Source: Streptomyces sp. SirexAA-E (GTDB lineage: Bacteria > Actinomycetota > Actinomycetes > Streptomycetales > Streptomycetaceae). From it: a stretch of 64,000 nucleotides of DNA. Shown here piece after piece: positions 15,985 to 24,100 of this stretch. Under the pieces are notes generated by a model. That model saw nothing but the letters and a program-made list of their open reading frames with translations, ran no database searches and was not told where the DNA came from. The translations under genes and the position numbers were made by a program. How positions within the stretch are numbered: the first letter of the stretch is position 1; each line of letters starts with the position of its first letter. The DNA lies in contig NC_015953.1 in the NCBI RefSeq assembly GCF_000177195.2, positions 5,146,001 through 5,210,000 of the forward strand, in the 5' to 3' direction.

Positions 15985-16908
15985 TCAGGCCGCGGGGCCC
16001 AGGTGTTCCCGCGCCCACTGTTCGAAGCCCGTCACCTCGATGCCCAGCGCGCGAGCGAACTCCGGCCGGGCCGGCTGGCCGACCGCGTCCATGAAGGCGT
16101 GCGTGGCACCCATGTCGCCCATCCCGGCGGCGCGGGCCTGTTCTTCCGTCATGTCCGGTGCCGTCAGCGGGACCCCCAGGGCGCGGGAGAGGATCTCGGC
16201 GATCGCGGTCATGGTGAGGTGGTCGCCGGCGAGCTCCAGTTCCACCCGGTGGAACTCGACGGGCGCGGACAGGGCGGCCGCCGCGGCCCGGCCGACGTCC
16301 TGGGCCGCCACGAGTGCCAGGTGTGTGCCCGGTTTGACGACGGTGACCAGGCCGCCTTCGACGCCGCGGGGGAAGTAGAACCGCATGGACGGCTCGAAGT
16401 TCTCCATGAAGAACGACGGCTTGATCAACGTCCAGTAAGGGAAGTCGAGTTCGCGCAGCCGGTCCTGGATCGCGGCCTTCGTGCCGAGCGGGGCCTCCAT
16501 GATCGCCCACCGCCCTTCGGCCCAGCCCGGAGCCTCGACGTGCCGGCCCACGCCGCTGGTCGAGGACTGGACGAACTGCTCCACACCGGCGGCCCGCGCG
16601 GCCGTCATGAGGTTGTCCGCCTGGGCGACCTCGCCCGCGAAGTCGAACCCCTGTCCGGTGTACGCGGGCATCTGCACGGAGAAGACGGCCCGCACACCGT
16701 CCACGGCCGCAGTGAGGGTCGCCGGTTCCGTGAGATCACCCACGAACAGGTGTGCGCCCAGCGCTTCGACGGCCCGCGCGCGCGGCGCGTCCGGGTCGCG
16801 CACCAGGGCGCGCACCGGTGTCCCCTGGGCGAGCAGGGCGCGGGCGGTGGCGCCGCCTTGACGGCCGGTGGCGCCGGTGACGAGGACCGGCGGTGCGGCA
16901 GTGGTCAT
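15985..16908 (-). CDS. NmrA-like NAD(P)-binding protein
   Basis: Atypical short-chain dehydrogenase of 307 residues. The nucleotide motif VTGATGRQGGATARALL is at about 10-26, and GVEQFVQSSTSGVGRH and the NmrA-type block IKPSFFMENF follow. The usual Tyr-Lys pair of oxidoreductases is not evident, so it may sense NADP/H or reduce an unknown substrate such as a quinone. It is divergent from a TetR gene with 103 bp between, and two copies of one palindrome lie there, so it is probably the main target of that regulator. Confidence 0.85.
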   Translation of the reverse strand: MTTAAPPVLVTGATGRQGGATARALLAQGTPVRALVRDPDAPRARAVEALGAHLFVGDLTEPATLTAAVDGVRAVFSVQMPAYTGQGFDFAGEVAQADNLMTAARAAGVEQFVQSSTSGVGRHVEAPGWAEGRWAIMEAPLGTKAAIQDRLRELDFPYWTLIKPSFFMENFEPSMRFYFPRGVEGGLVTVVKPGTHLALVAAQDVGRAAAAALSAPVEFHRVELELAGDHLTMTAIAEILSRALGVPLTAPDMTEEQARAAGMGDMGATHAFMDAVGQPARPEFARALGIEVTGFEQWAREHLGPAA

Positions 16909-16938
16909 GGGTGCATCTCCTCGGGATCACGCGGACGG

Positions 16939-16959
16939 AAACGGCGGGGCCCGCCGTTT
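16939..16959. promoter_or_regulatory. TetR operator 1 in the NmrA/TetR intergenic region
   Basis: AAACGGCGGG-G-CCCGCCGTTT, a perfect 10-bp inverted repeat about a central G. It lies nearer the NmrA gene, whose start is 30 nt away. Confidence 0.65.
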
Positions 16960-16968
16960 CGCGTTCGC

Positions 16969-16974
16969 TACAAT
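16969..16974 (+). promoter_or_regulatory. Candidate -10 box of the TetR gene
   Basis: TACAAT lies between the two operator copies, about 37 nt before the TetR start codon. The matching -35 region would fall within operator 1. Confidence 0.5.
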
Positions 16975-16989
16975 ACGGCGGGGCCCGCC
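16975..16989. promoter_or_regulatory. TetR operator 2, next to the TetR gene
   Basis: Second copy of the core ACGGCGGGGCCCGCC, centred 34 bp from the first and immediately after the TACAAT box, so binding would block the tetR promoter. Confidence 0.6.
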
Positions 16990-17011
16990 ACTTATCAACG
17001 TCGAGGAGATC

Positions 17012-17578
17012 ATGACCGGCCAGCGCTCGGACGCCCGCCGCAATTACGCGCACATCCTCGCCGTGGCCGAGGCCGAGGTGGCGACCCAGGGCGCCCAGGC
17101 GTCCGTGGAGCGCATCGCCCGCGTCGCAGGCGTCGGATCAGCCACCGTGCGGCGCCATTTCCCCACCCGCAAAGCCCTGCTCGAAGCGGTCTTCAAGCAG
17201 CGTGTCCTGGTCCTGTGCGAGCGCGCTCAGACACTCCGCGACGACGAGAACGACAGCCGCGCCGCGCTGGTGGAATGGCTACGGGAGCTGCTCGCCTACT
17301 CGCTCGCCGCACGGGGACTGGCAGACGTCCTGTCCTACGAGCCCCTCCAGGACGAGGCCACCCAGGACTCCTGCGCGGGAGTCATCGGGGCGGCCGGCGC
17401 CTCCCTGCTGCGCAGAGCCGTCGACGACCAGGCCGTCCGGGCGGACGTCACCATCGACGACCTGCTCACGCTGATCGTCGGAATCGCCCTGGCCACCGAG
17501 AACTACACCGACCCGGCGGCGCACGCGGAGCGCGCCTTCCGGCTCGCCGTCGCGGGTCTGGACGCCACCCGCACCTGA
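17012..17578 (+). CDS. TetR family transcriptional regulator
   Basis: Repressor of 188 residues with N-terminal helix-turn-helix (about 10-55: ASVERIARVAGVGSATVRRH then FPTRKALLEAVF) and a helical ligand-binding domain. ATG 17012 has GAGGAG 4 nt upstream. It is divergent from the NmrA-like gene, with one operator copy at each gene, which is the usual local autoregulated arrangement. The inducer is unknown. Confidence 0.9.
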   Translation: MTGQRSDARRNYAHILAVAEAEVATQGAQASVERIARVAGVGSATVRRHFPTRKALLEAVFKQRVLVLCERAQTLRDDENDSRAALVEWLRELLAYSLAARGLADVLSYEPLQDEATQDSCAGVIGAAGASLLRRAVDDQAVRADVTIDDLLTLIVGIALATENYTDPAAHAERAFRLAVAGLDATRT

Positions 17579-17581
17579 GCA

Positions 17582-17608
17582 CCCGGGCCCGACCCTCACG
17601 GGCCCGGG
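17582..17608. terminator. Bidirectional hairpin between convergent genes
   Basis: Perfect 10-bp arms CCCGGGCCCG / CGGGCCCGGG with a 7-nt loop, between the TetR gene and the converging conserved hypothetical gene. Confidence 0.65.
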
Positions 17609-17625
17609 CCCGGGGTGGCCGGCAC

Positions 17626-18081
17626 CTACGAGCCCGACTCCGACGACGTCGAGCGGCCGGACACCGGATCCTCACCCGCTTCGGGCCCGAACGGCACGAC
17701 GACGATCTGTACGTCGTCCTCGTAGACGATCCGCCCCGGAGCCGTGGAGACCACCTTCCGGCAGGCGACGCCGTGCGCGGCCAGAAGGCCCAGGTAGCCG
17801 GGCACCCGCTCGATCAGGTGCGTGGCCGTCGGTTTGAACCAGGCCGCGGCGCCCGGGTTGACGGTGTCGTCGTAGACGGCCGGATCGACGGTCGAGGGGT
17901 CCGGGTACGCCGCGTCGTACCAGCGGTTGTTCGCCCGGCGGAACGCCTCCTGCCCGGCCGTGAGCCGCCCCGTCCGCGCCAGCGTGTTGACCAGCCCGAA
18001 CACCCCGGTGAACGTGCTCCGTTCATTGCGGTGCGGTGACTGGAACCGCACATACCGGACCGTGTGACCGTTCGTCCCCAT
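17626..18081 (-). CDS. Conserved hypothetical protein
   Basis: Cytoplasmic protein of 151 residues with no signal or membrane helix. I do not assign a domain, though near-identical proteins are remembered from other Streptomyces. Features are an N-terminal VRYVRFQSPHRNER block, a central NNRWYDAAYPDPSTVDPAVY and a WFKPTATHLIERVPGYL segment. The Trp/Tyr-rich middle may be a binding surface. It follows sdaA on the same strand after a 70-nt gap, so it could be at the end of that transcript. Confidence 0.7.
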   Translation of the reverse strand: MGTNGHTVRYVRFQSPHRNERSTFTGVFGLVNTLARTGRLTAGQEAFRRANNRWYDAAYPDPSTVDPAVYDDTVNPGAAAWFKPTATHLIERVPGYLGLLAAHGVACRKVVSTAPGRIVYEDDVQIVVVPFGPEAGEDPVSGRSTSSESGS

Positions 18082-18151
18082 CCGGTCATCCTGTCACCGG
18101 GTGCGGCCGCCTCGCAGAGGCCCGCGTCACGGCGGCGGGGCGCGGCAGCGC

Positions 18152-19537
18152 TCAGCACTCGATGATGTTCACCGCGAGCCCGCCGCGCGCCGTCTCCTTG
18201 TACTTCACGGACATGTCCGCGCCGGTCTCCTTCATCGTCTTGATGACCTTGTCGAGGGAGACCTTGTGGCTGCCGTCGCCGCGTAGCGCCATCTTGGCCG
18301 CCGTGACCGCCTTCACCGCCGCCATGCCGTTGCGCTCGATGCACGGGATCTGCACCAGGCCGCCGACCGGGTCGCAGGTCAGGCCCAGATTGTGCTCCAT
18401 GCCGATCTCGGCGGCGTTCTCCACCTGCTCGGGGGAGCCGCCCAGCACCTCCGCCAAGGCGCCCGCGGCCATCGAGCAGGCCGAGCCGACCTCGCCCTGG
18501 CAGCCGACCTCGGCGCCGGAGATGGAGGCGTTCTCCTTGAAGAGCATGCCGATGGCGCCCGCCGCCAGCAGGAAGCGGACGACGCTGTCGTCCTTCTCGG
18601 CGTCGGTGCAGCCGCCCGCCGCGAAGTTCATGTAGTAGTGCAGGACGGCCGGGATGATGCCCGCCGCGCCGTTGGTGGGGGCCGTCACGACACGGCCGCC
18701 CGCGGCGTTCTCCTCGTTGACCGCCATCGCGTAGAGGGTGATCCACTCCATCGCGTGCGCCTGCGGGTCGCCCTCGGCGCGCAGCTGGCGGGCCGAGTTC
18801 GCGGCACGGCGGCGGACCTTCAGGCCGCCGGGCAGGATGCCCTCGCGGGACATGCCGCGGGCGACGCAGGCCTGCATGACCCGCCAGATCTCCAGCAGGC
18901 CCGCCCGGATCTCCTCCTCGGTGCGCCAGGCCTTCTCGTTCTCCAGCATGAGGGAGGAGATGGACAGGCCGGACTCGCCGGCGAGCCGCAGCAGCTCGTC
19001 GCCGGTGCGGAACGGGTGCCTGAGGACGGTGTCGTCCGGCACGATCGGGTTCTCGCCGGCCACCGCGTCCTCGTCGACGACGAAGCCGCCGCCGACCGAG
19101 TAGTAGGTCTTCTCCAGGAGCGGGGCGCCGTCGCGGTCGTAGGCGAGGACCGTCATGCCGTTGGCGTGGTACGGGAGCGCCTTGCGGCGGTGCAGGACCA
19201 GCTGCTCGTCGGCGTCGAAGGGGATCTCGTGCATGCCGAGGAGGTTGATGCGGCCCGAGGCGCGGATCTCCTCCACCCGGGCGTCGGCGCCCTCGACGTC
19301 GACGGTACGGGGCGACTCGCCCTCCAGGCCGAGCAGCACCGCCTTCGGGGTGCCGTGGCCGTGGCCGGTGGCGCCGAGCGAGCCGTACAGCTCCGCGCGT
19401 ATCGACGCGGTGTGGGCCAGCAGGCCCTCGTTCTTGAGGCGGCGGGCGAACATACGCGCCGCCCGCATCGGGCCGACGGTGTGGGAGCTGGACGGGCCGA
19501 TACCGACCGAGAAGAGGTCGAAGACCGAGATGGCCAC
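18152..19537 (-). CDS. sdaA: L-serine ammonia-lyase (serine deaminase)
   Basis: Single-chain iron-sulfur L-serine dehydratase of 461 residues, converting serine to pyruvate and ammonia. The N-terminal beta domain starts VFDLFSVGIGPSSSHTVGP. The catalytic alpha domain includes APTNGAAGIIPAVLHYY and GSACSMAAGALAEVLGG, then CDPVGGLVQIPCIERN with cysteines expected to hold a [4Fe-4S] cluster. GTG 19537 is chosen for AGGAG 8 nt upstream; an upstream GTG at 19642 lacks a site and homology. It is the last gene of gcvT-gcvH-glyA-sdaA, disposing of serine made from glycine, though a hairpin lies just upstream. Confidence 0.94.
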   Translation of the reverse strand: MAISVFDLFSVGIGPSSSHTVGPMRAARMFARRLKNEGLLAHTASIRAELYGSLGATGHGHGTPKAVLLGLEGESPRTVDVEGADARVEEIRASGRINLLGMHEIPFDADEQLVLHRRKALPYHANGMTVLAYDRDGAPLLEKTYYSVGGGFVVDEDAVAGENPIVPDDTVLRHPFRTGDELLRLAGESGLSISSLMLENEKAWRTEEEIRAGLLEIWRVMQACVARGMSREGILPGGLKVRRRAANSARQLRAEGDPQAHAMEWITLYAMAVNEENAAGGRVVTAPTNGAAGIIPAVLHYYMNFAAGGCTDAEKDDSVVRFLLAAGAIGMLFKENASISGAEVGCQGEVGSACSMAAGALAEVLGGSPEQVENAAEIGMEHNLGLTCDPVGGLVQIPCIERNGMAAVKAVTAAKMALRGDGSHKVSLDKVIKTMKETGADMSVKYKETARGGLAVNIIEC

Positions 19538-19625
19538 GGGGGAACTCCTAAGGGGTTGGTAGACGCCGTTGTCTGCCGGGTGGTGCGGGACGGGCCCGGA
19601 GGCCCGTGGTGCGCGGGGCAGCGAC

Positions 19626-19665
19626 GGGGGCACCGTGCTCACTGTTCAGTGTGCGCGGTGCCCCC
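19626..19665 (-). terminator. Two-part hairpin between glyA and sdaA
   Basis: Outer perfect 10-bp stem GGGGGCACCG / CGGTGCCCCC, with an inner perfect CACTG-TT-CAGTG stem, in the 153-bp gap after glyA. It could end the riboswitch transcript, or partly attenuate it and lower sdaA expression. Confidence 0.6.
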
Positions 19666-19690
19666 ACCGGTCGTGCAAACTGCGGATGAC

Positions 19691-20950
19691 CTACACGAGG
19701 CCGGGGTACAGCGGGAACTTCTCGGCCAGCGCCGTCACCCGGGCCTTGAGGTCCGCGGAGTCGTACGACGGCTTGAGGGCGGCGGCGATGATCTCCGCGA
19801 CCTCGGTGAAGTCCTCGGTGCCGAAGCCACGCGTGGCCAGGGCCGGCGTACCGATCCGCAGGCCGGAGGTGACCATCGGGGGACGCGGGTCGTTCGGGAC
19901 GGCGTTCCGGTTGACCGTGATGCCGACCTCGTGGAGCCGGTCCTCGGCCTGCTGGCCGTCCAGCTCGGAGTCGCGCAGGTCGACGAGGACCAGGTGCACG
20001 TCCGTGCCGCCGGACAGGACGGAGACGCCCACCTCGGTGACGTCCGGCTGGACCAGGCGCTCGGCGAGGATGCGGGCGCCGTCCAGGGTGCGCTGCTGGC
20101 GCTCCTTGAACTCCTCGGTCGCCGCGACCTTGAAGGAGACCGCCTTGGCCGCGATCACGTGCTCCAGCGGACCACCCTGCTGACCGGGGAAGACCGCGGA
20201 GTTGATCTTCTTCGCGAGCTCCTGCGTCGACAGGATGACACCGCCGCGCGGACCGCCCAGCGTCTTGTGCGTGGTGGTGGTGACGACGTGGGCGTGCGGC
20301 ACCGGGTTGGGGTGCAGACCGGCGGCGACCAGACCCGCGAAGTGAGCCATGTCGACCATCAGGTACGCGCCGACCTCGTCCGCGATGCGGCGGAAGGCGG
20401 CGAAGTCGAGCTGACGGGGGTACGCGGACCAGCCGGCCACGATGAGCTGCGGCTTCGACTCCTTGGCCAGGCGCTCGACCTCGGCCATGTCCACGACGCC
20501 GGTGTCGTCGACGTGGTACGGGACCACGTTGTAGAGCTTGCCGGAGAAGTTGATCTTCATGCCGTGGGTCAGGTGACCGCCGTGGGCCAGGTTCAGGCCC
20601 ATGATCGTGTCGCCCGGCTTCAGCAGCGCGAACATCGCGGCGGCGTTGGCCTGCGCGCCCGAGTGCGGCTGGACGTTCGCGGCCTCGGCGCCGAAGAGCG
20701 CCTTGATGCGGTCGATCGCGATCTGCTCGACCACGTCGACGTGCTCGCAGCCGCCGTAGTAGCGGCGCCCGGGGTAACCCTCGGCGTACTTGTTGGTGAG
20801 GACGGAGCCCTGGGCCTCCATGACCGCCACCGGAGCGAAGTTCTCCGAGGCGATCATCTCGAGGGTGGACTGCTGACGGTGGAGCTCGGCGTCGACGGCG
20901 GCGGCGACGTCCGGGTCCAGCTCATGGAGGGAGGAATTGAGAAGCGACAT
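19691..20950 (-). CDS. glyA: Serine hydroxymethyltransferase
   Basis: PLP enzyme of 419 residues that interconverts glycine and serine with tetrahydrofolate one-carbon transfer. The PLP lysine is Lys229 in TTTTHKTLGGPRGG. Family blocks SENFAP (about 35-40), EGYPGRRYYGGCEHVD and QPHSGAQAN are complete, and length matches bacterial enzymes. The start MSLLNSSLHELDPD lies 20 nt after the gcvH stop, so both are in one operon. With GcvT and GcvH it drains excess glycine: the 5,10-methylene-THF made by the cleavage system serves this enzyme to give serine. Confidence 0.97.
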   Translation of the reverse strand: MSLLNSSLHELDPDVAAAVDAELHRQQSTLEMIASENFAPVAVMEAQGSVLTNKYAEGYPGRRYYGGCEHVDVVEQIAIDRIKALFGAEAANVQPHSGAQANAAAMFALLKPGDTIMGLNLAHGGHLTHGMKINFSGKLYNVVPYHVDDTGVVDMAEVERLAKESKPQLIVAGWSAYPRQLDFAAFRRIADEVGAYLMVDMAHFAGLVAAGLHPNPVPHAHVVTTTTHKTLGGPRGGVILSTQELAKKINSAVFPGQQGGPLEHVIAAKAVSFKVAATEEFKERQQRTLDGARILAERLVQPDVTEVGVSVLSGGTDVHLVLVDLRDSELDGQQAEDRLHEVGITVNRNAVPNDPRPPMVTSGLRIGTPALATRGFGTEDFTEVAEIIAAALKPSYDSADLKARVTALAEKFPLYPGLV

Positions 20951-20970
20951 CAGGTGGTCCCTAGGGGTCT

Positions 20971-21348
20971 TTAGTTGCCGGAGAACTCGGTGTACTCGTC
21001 GGCGGAGAGCAGGTCCTTCGGCTCCTCCGCCACGCGCACCTTGAACAGCCAGCCGCCCTCGAAGGGGGCGGAGTTCACCAGCGACGGGTCGTCCACGACG
21101 TCCTGGTTGGCCGCGGTGACCTCGCCGGTCACCGGCGAGTACAGGTCGCTGACCGACTTGGTCGACTCCAGCTCTCCGCAGGTCTCGCCGGCGGTCACCG
21201 TGTCACCGACCTCAGGGAGCTGGGCGTAGACGACGTCACCGAGCGCGTTGGCCGCGTACTCGGTGATGCCGACCGTGGCCACGCCGTCCTCGAGGGCCGA
21301 CAGCCACTCGTGCTCCTTGCTGTACCGCAGCTGCTGGGGGTTGCTCAT
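20971..21348 (-). CDS. gcvH: Glycine cleavage system H protein
   Basis: Lipoyl carrier of 125 residues that shuttles the aminomethyl group from P to T protein and is reoxidised by L protein. The lipoylation site is Lys64 in ELESTKSVSDLYSPV, and HEWL near the N-terminus and the GDVVYAQLPEVGD strand are typical. It lies 109 nt after gcvT and 20 nt before glyA. The P-protein gene gcvP is not in the window, as is common in Streptomyces. Confidence 0.96.
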   Translation of the reverse strand: MSNPQQLRYSKEHEWLSALEDGVATVGITEYAANALGDVVYAQLPEVGDTVTAGETCGELESTKSVSDLYSPVTGEVTAANQDVVDDPSLVNSAPFEGGWLFKVRVAEEPKDLLSADEYTEFSGN

Positions 21349-21457
21349 GGTCTGAATTCTCCTGTACGCGGGGGAGTGCTGGTGAACGGTGGTCTTGCGG
21401 TGTGAGACGGGAACGCGTCACGTCCGGGGCGCGGGGCCGGGCCGGAAGGCCCGGGTG

Positions 21458-22573
21458 TCACTTCTCGCGCTTGTAGAACGGCAGTGCGACGACCTCGTAC
21501 GGCTCGTGCGTGCCCCGGATGTCCACGGCGACACCCTCGGTACCGGGTGCGGCGTGGGCCGCGTCGACGTACGCCATGGCGATCGGCTTGCCCAGGGTGG
21601 GGGACGGGGCGCCGGAGGTGACCTCGCCGACGGTCTCGCCGGCCACGACCACCGCGAAGCCGGCCCGGGGGACCCGGCGGCCCCGGGCGACCAGGCCGAC
21701 CAGCTTGCGCGGCGGGGCCGTCTCGGCACGCTCGGCGGCCGCCCGCAGCGCCTCGCGGCCCACGAAGTCGCCCTCCTTCTCGAACTTCACCACCCGGCCG
21801 AGGCCTGCCTCGAACGGGGTCAGGGCGGTGGTCAGCTCGTGCCCGTACAGCGGCATGCCCGCCTCCAGACGCAGAGTGTCGCGGCAGGAGAGGCCGCACG
21901 GGACCAGCCCGTGCGGGGCGCCCGCCTCGGTGAGGGCCTTCCACAGCTGCTCGGCGTGCTCGGGCGCCACGAAGAGCTCGAAGCCGTCCTCACCGGTGTA
22001 GCCGGTACGGGCGATGAGCGCCGGCACCCCGGCGACCGTGCCCGGCAGGCCCGCGTAGTACTTCAGTCCGTCCAGGTCGGCGTCGGTGACCGACTTCAGG
22101 ACGGCGGGGGAGGCGGGGCCCTGGACGGCGAGCAGCGCATACGCGTCCCGGTCGTCCCGCACCTCGGCGTCGAAGCCGGCGACACGTTCGGTGAGGGTGT
22201 CCAGGACGAGCTGGGCGTTGCCCGCGTTGGCGACGACCATGTACTCCGTCTCGCCGAGGCGGTAGACGATCAGGTCGTCCAGGATCCCGCCGTCCTCGGC
22301 GACGATCATGGTGTAGCGGGCCCGGCCCACCCCCACGGTGGCGATGTTGCCCACCAGCGCGTGGTTCAGGAAGGCGGCGGCCTGCGGTCCGCTGACGCCG
22401 ACCTCGCCCATGTGGGACAGGTCGAACAGACCGGCCCGGGTGCGGACGGCGTTGTGCTCGTCGCGCTCGCTGGCGTACCGCAGGGGCATGTCCCAGCCCG
22501 CGAAGTCGGTCATGGTCGCGCCCAGCGAACGGTGCAGCGCGTCGAGGGCGGTGAGGCGGGGGGCGGTGCTCAT
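21458..22573 (-). CDS. gcvT: Glycine cleavage system aminomethyltransferase (T protein)
   Basis: Folate-dependent aminomethyltransferase of 371 residues, releasing ammonia and forming methylene-THF from the lipoyl-bound intermediate. Blocks seen are FDLSHMGEVGVSGPQAAAFL, NAGNAQLV, TGYTGEDGFELF and GLSCRDTLRLEAGMPLYGHE, with the conserved Asp of the folate site expected near LSHMGE. ATG 22573 follows TGGAG by 8 nt. It is first in the operon and follows a tandem glycine riboswitch, so glycine should turn on expression. Confidence 0.96.
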   Translation of the reverse strand: MSTAPRLTALDALHRSLGATMTDFAGWDMPLRYASERDEHNAVRTRAGLFDLSHMGEVGVSGPQAAAFLNHALVGNIATVGVGRARYTMIVAEDGGILDDLIVYRLGETEYMVVANAGNAQLVLDTLTERVAGFDAEVRDDRDAYALLAVQGPASPAVLKSVTDADLDGLKYYAGLPGTVAGVPALIARTGYTGEDGFELFVAPEHAEQLWKALTEAGAPHGLVPCGLSCRDTLRLEAGMPLYGHELTTALTPFEAGLGRVVKFEKEGDFVGREALRAAAERAETAPPRKLVGLVARGRRVPRAGFAVVVAGETVGEVTSGAPSPTLGKPIAMAYVDAAHAAPGTEGVAVDIRGTHEPYEVVALPFYKREK

Positions 22574-22608
22574 GGATACGGCTCCAGGGCATGACGGCAG
22601 AGGATGAT

Positions 22609-22808
22609 CCCTCCCCATCTGTCATCGGAACCTGAGAGGTTCGCCGGGAGCCCCTGAACGGGGTCGGCTTGCACCTTGGGTGGAGCCGCGCGAAGCGGCC
22701 CGCTTTTCAGATCTGCCTCATCCGCGCGGTACGGGGCCTGAGAGATTCAAGGGAGGAGCTTGCTCCTTCGGCGTCCAGGTCACAGGTGACCGGGACTCTC
22801 CCGCGCGG
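22609..22808 (-). ncRNA. Tandem glycine riboswitch (gcvT element)
   Basis: Read on the minus strand, the first aptamer (about 22808 to 22690) has GCGGGAGAGTCCCGG, the core CGCCGAAGGAGCAA, ATCTCTCAGGC and GATGAGGCAGATCTG. The second (about 22690 to 22609) has AAGGTGCAAGCCG, GGCGAACCTCTCAGGTTCCG and ACAGATGGGGAGG. These are the diagnostic conserved strings of glycine aptamers, repeated in the usual order with a short linker, ending about 36 nt before gcvT. In known examples glycine binding turns on catabolic genes. The expression platform was not resolved; proximity to the ribosome-binding site suggests control of translation. Confidence 0.93.
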
Positions 22809-22990
22809 ATTCGAACGGCCGGTATGCAATTGGCGGGGCCATCATCGCACGCATTGCGGGAGAGTGGGGCCCCGAGCACGAGAGGGGTTCGTGAACCGAC
22901 ACGTGCGCCCGGAAGCGGTTGTGCCACATTACCTTTTCTTTACACTTCTTGGGCAGGCCAGGTGTGGGTGACGAGTGCAGGGGGACGGCC
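22809..22990. other. Divergent promoter region, riboswitch and kinase-like gene
   Basis: Holds the promoter of the riboswitch transcript on the minus strand and that of the P-loop gene on the plus strand. An AT-rich patch at about 22920-22955 lies upstream of the P-loop gene. No hexamers are assigned with confidence. Confidence 0.4.
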
Positions 22991-23743
22991 ATGACGTTGC
23001 AGCCACACGTGACGGCGGCGGGCGCGGCGGGGGCACCGGGGGACGCCCGTGAGGCGATGCCCGCGCAGCCGGGCGCGCCCGTCCGGGAGCGCCTCGGACC
23101 GCAGGGCCCGGTGCGCGACCTCCGGGGGCGCGGCGGCCACGGACCACGGGCGCTGGACTTCGCCCAGGGCGACGTCGTGGTGGTCTCCGGGCTGCCGGGC
23201 AGCGGCAAGTCGACGCTGATCCGGCGCACGGTCCTGGGGCACGCCGTCGACTCCCAGGACACCCGCGACCGCTGGGCCCGCTCGCTGCCCCGGTTATTCC
23301 CCTACCCCCTCTACCGTCCTCTGGTGCGCCTCGCGCACTACCGAGGGCTGTGGCGGGCGCTGCGCGGGGGCGGATCCGTCGTCGTCCACGACTGCGGCAC
23401 GCAGGCCTGGGTACGGCGCTGGCTCGCGCGGGACGTCCGGCGGCGGGGGCGCGCCCTGCACCTGATCCTGCTCGACGTCACGCCGGACGTGGCCCGGCAG
23501 GGGCAGCGGGAGCGCGGACGCGGCGTCTCCGGCTACGCGTTCGCCCGTCACCGGCGTGCGGTCGGACGGCTGCTGCGCGGCACGGAGAGCGGACTGCTGC
23601 CGCCGGGCTGCGTCTCCGCCGTGCTCCTCGACCGGGAGGCGGCCGGCGCGATCGTCAGGATCGCCTTCACCGGTGCGGCGGGCGCGGTGGGTACGACAGG
23701 ACCGGCGAGCGCAACGGGTACGACCGGTGTGACGGGTCCATAG
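22991..23743 (+). CDS. P-loop kinase-like ATP-binding protein
   Basis: Protein of 250 residues. About 55 disordered Ala/Pro/Gly residues precede a P-loop fold with Walker A GLPGSGKST (67-75). A middle helix has conserved Arg and Trp, a Walker B-like strand is ALHLILLDVTP, and RERGRGVSGYAFARHRRA may be a lid. This fits the AAA_33-type predicted kinase group, whose substrates are mostly unknown. The C-terminal 25 residues are a Gly/Thr-rich, collagen-like tail (GTTGPASATGTTGVTG). ATG 22991 follows AGGGGGA. It is divergent from the glycine operon; no functional link is proven. Confidence 0.72.
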   Translation: MTLQPHVTAAGAAGAPGDAREAMPAQPGAPVRERLGPQGPVRDLRGRGGHGPRALDFAQGDVVVVSGLPGSGKSTLIRRTVLGHAVDSQDTRDRWARSLPRLFPYPLYRPLVRLAHYRGLWRALRGGGSVVVHDCGTQAWVRRWLARDVRRRGRALHLILLDVTPDVARQGQRERGRGVSGYAFARHRRAVGRLLRGTESGLLPPGCVSAVLLDREAAGAIVRIAFTGAAGAVGTTGPASATGTTGVTGP

Positions 23744-24100
23744 GGCGCGACGACAGCCGGACGAGGAGCGCGTCCTCGCGCCCCGGCGCGCGCCGTGCGT
23801 CCGATGGCGTCCCACGCACTCCGCACGCTCCGTACGCCCGTCGTGCGTGCGGCGCCCGGACGATTCGCAGACGCACAGCCGGAGCGAACCCCTCCGGCTG
23901 TCCGGGATCCGGACGGGGTCCGGACCGGCCGGACGGGATCGGGACCGGCCGGACGGGATCGGGACCGGCCGGACGGGATCGGGACCGGCGCCGGACGGAA
24001 ATCCGGACCGGCGTCGGCAGACCCCGGGACCCCGTTCGCCGTCGCGGGCGAGGTCGTAAGGTTTCTGCGCAGCGCAGGGCGAGAGAGGGACAGGGACACC
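23744..24100. other. Noncoding spacer with minisatellite upstream of sseB-like gene
   Basis: 357 bases between the kinase-like and first SseB-family genes. The main feature is the 20-bp tandem repeat at 23921-23980. Open frames here are repeats-driven and unconvincing. The promoter for the SseB-family gene is presumably in 24000-24090. Confidence 0.45.
23921..23980. repeat. 20-bp tandem minisatellite
   Basis: Three consecutive 20-bp units GGGACCGGCCGGACGGGATC (23921-23940 with one change, 23941-23960, 23961-23980), with degenerate part-copies on both sides. The period is not a multiple of three, consistent with noncoding DNA. Copy number is likely to vary between strains. Confidence 0.85.

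Noticed and set aside
7473..17578. Genomic island or biosynthetic cluster
   Set aside because: No integrase, att repeats, tRNA or base composition shift; genes are varied and mostly regulatory.
22795..22830. tRNA-like GATTCGAAC string
   Set aside because: Falls at the 5' end of the glycine riboswitch; no cloverleaf can be formed around it.
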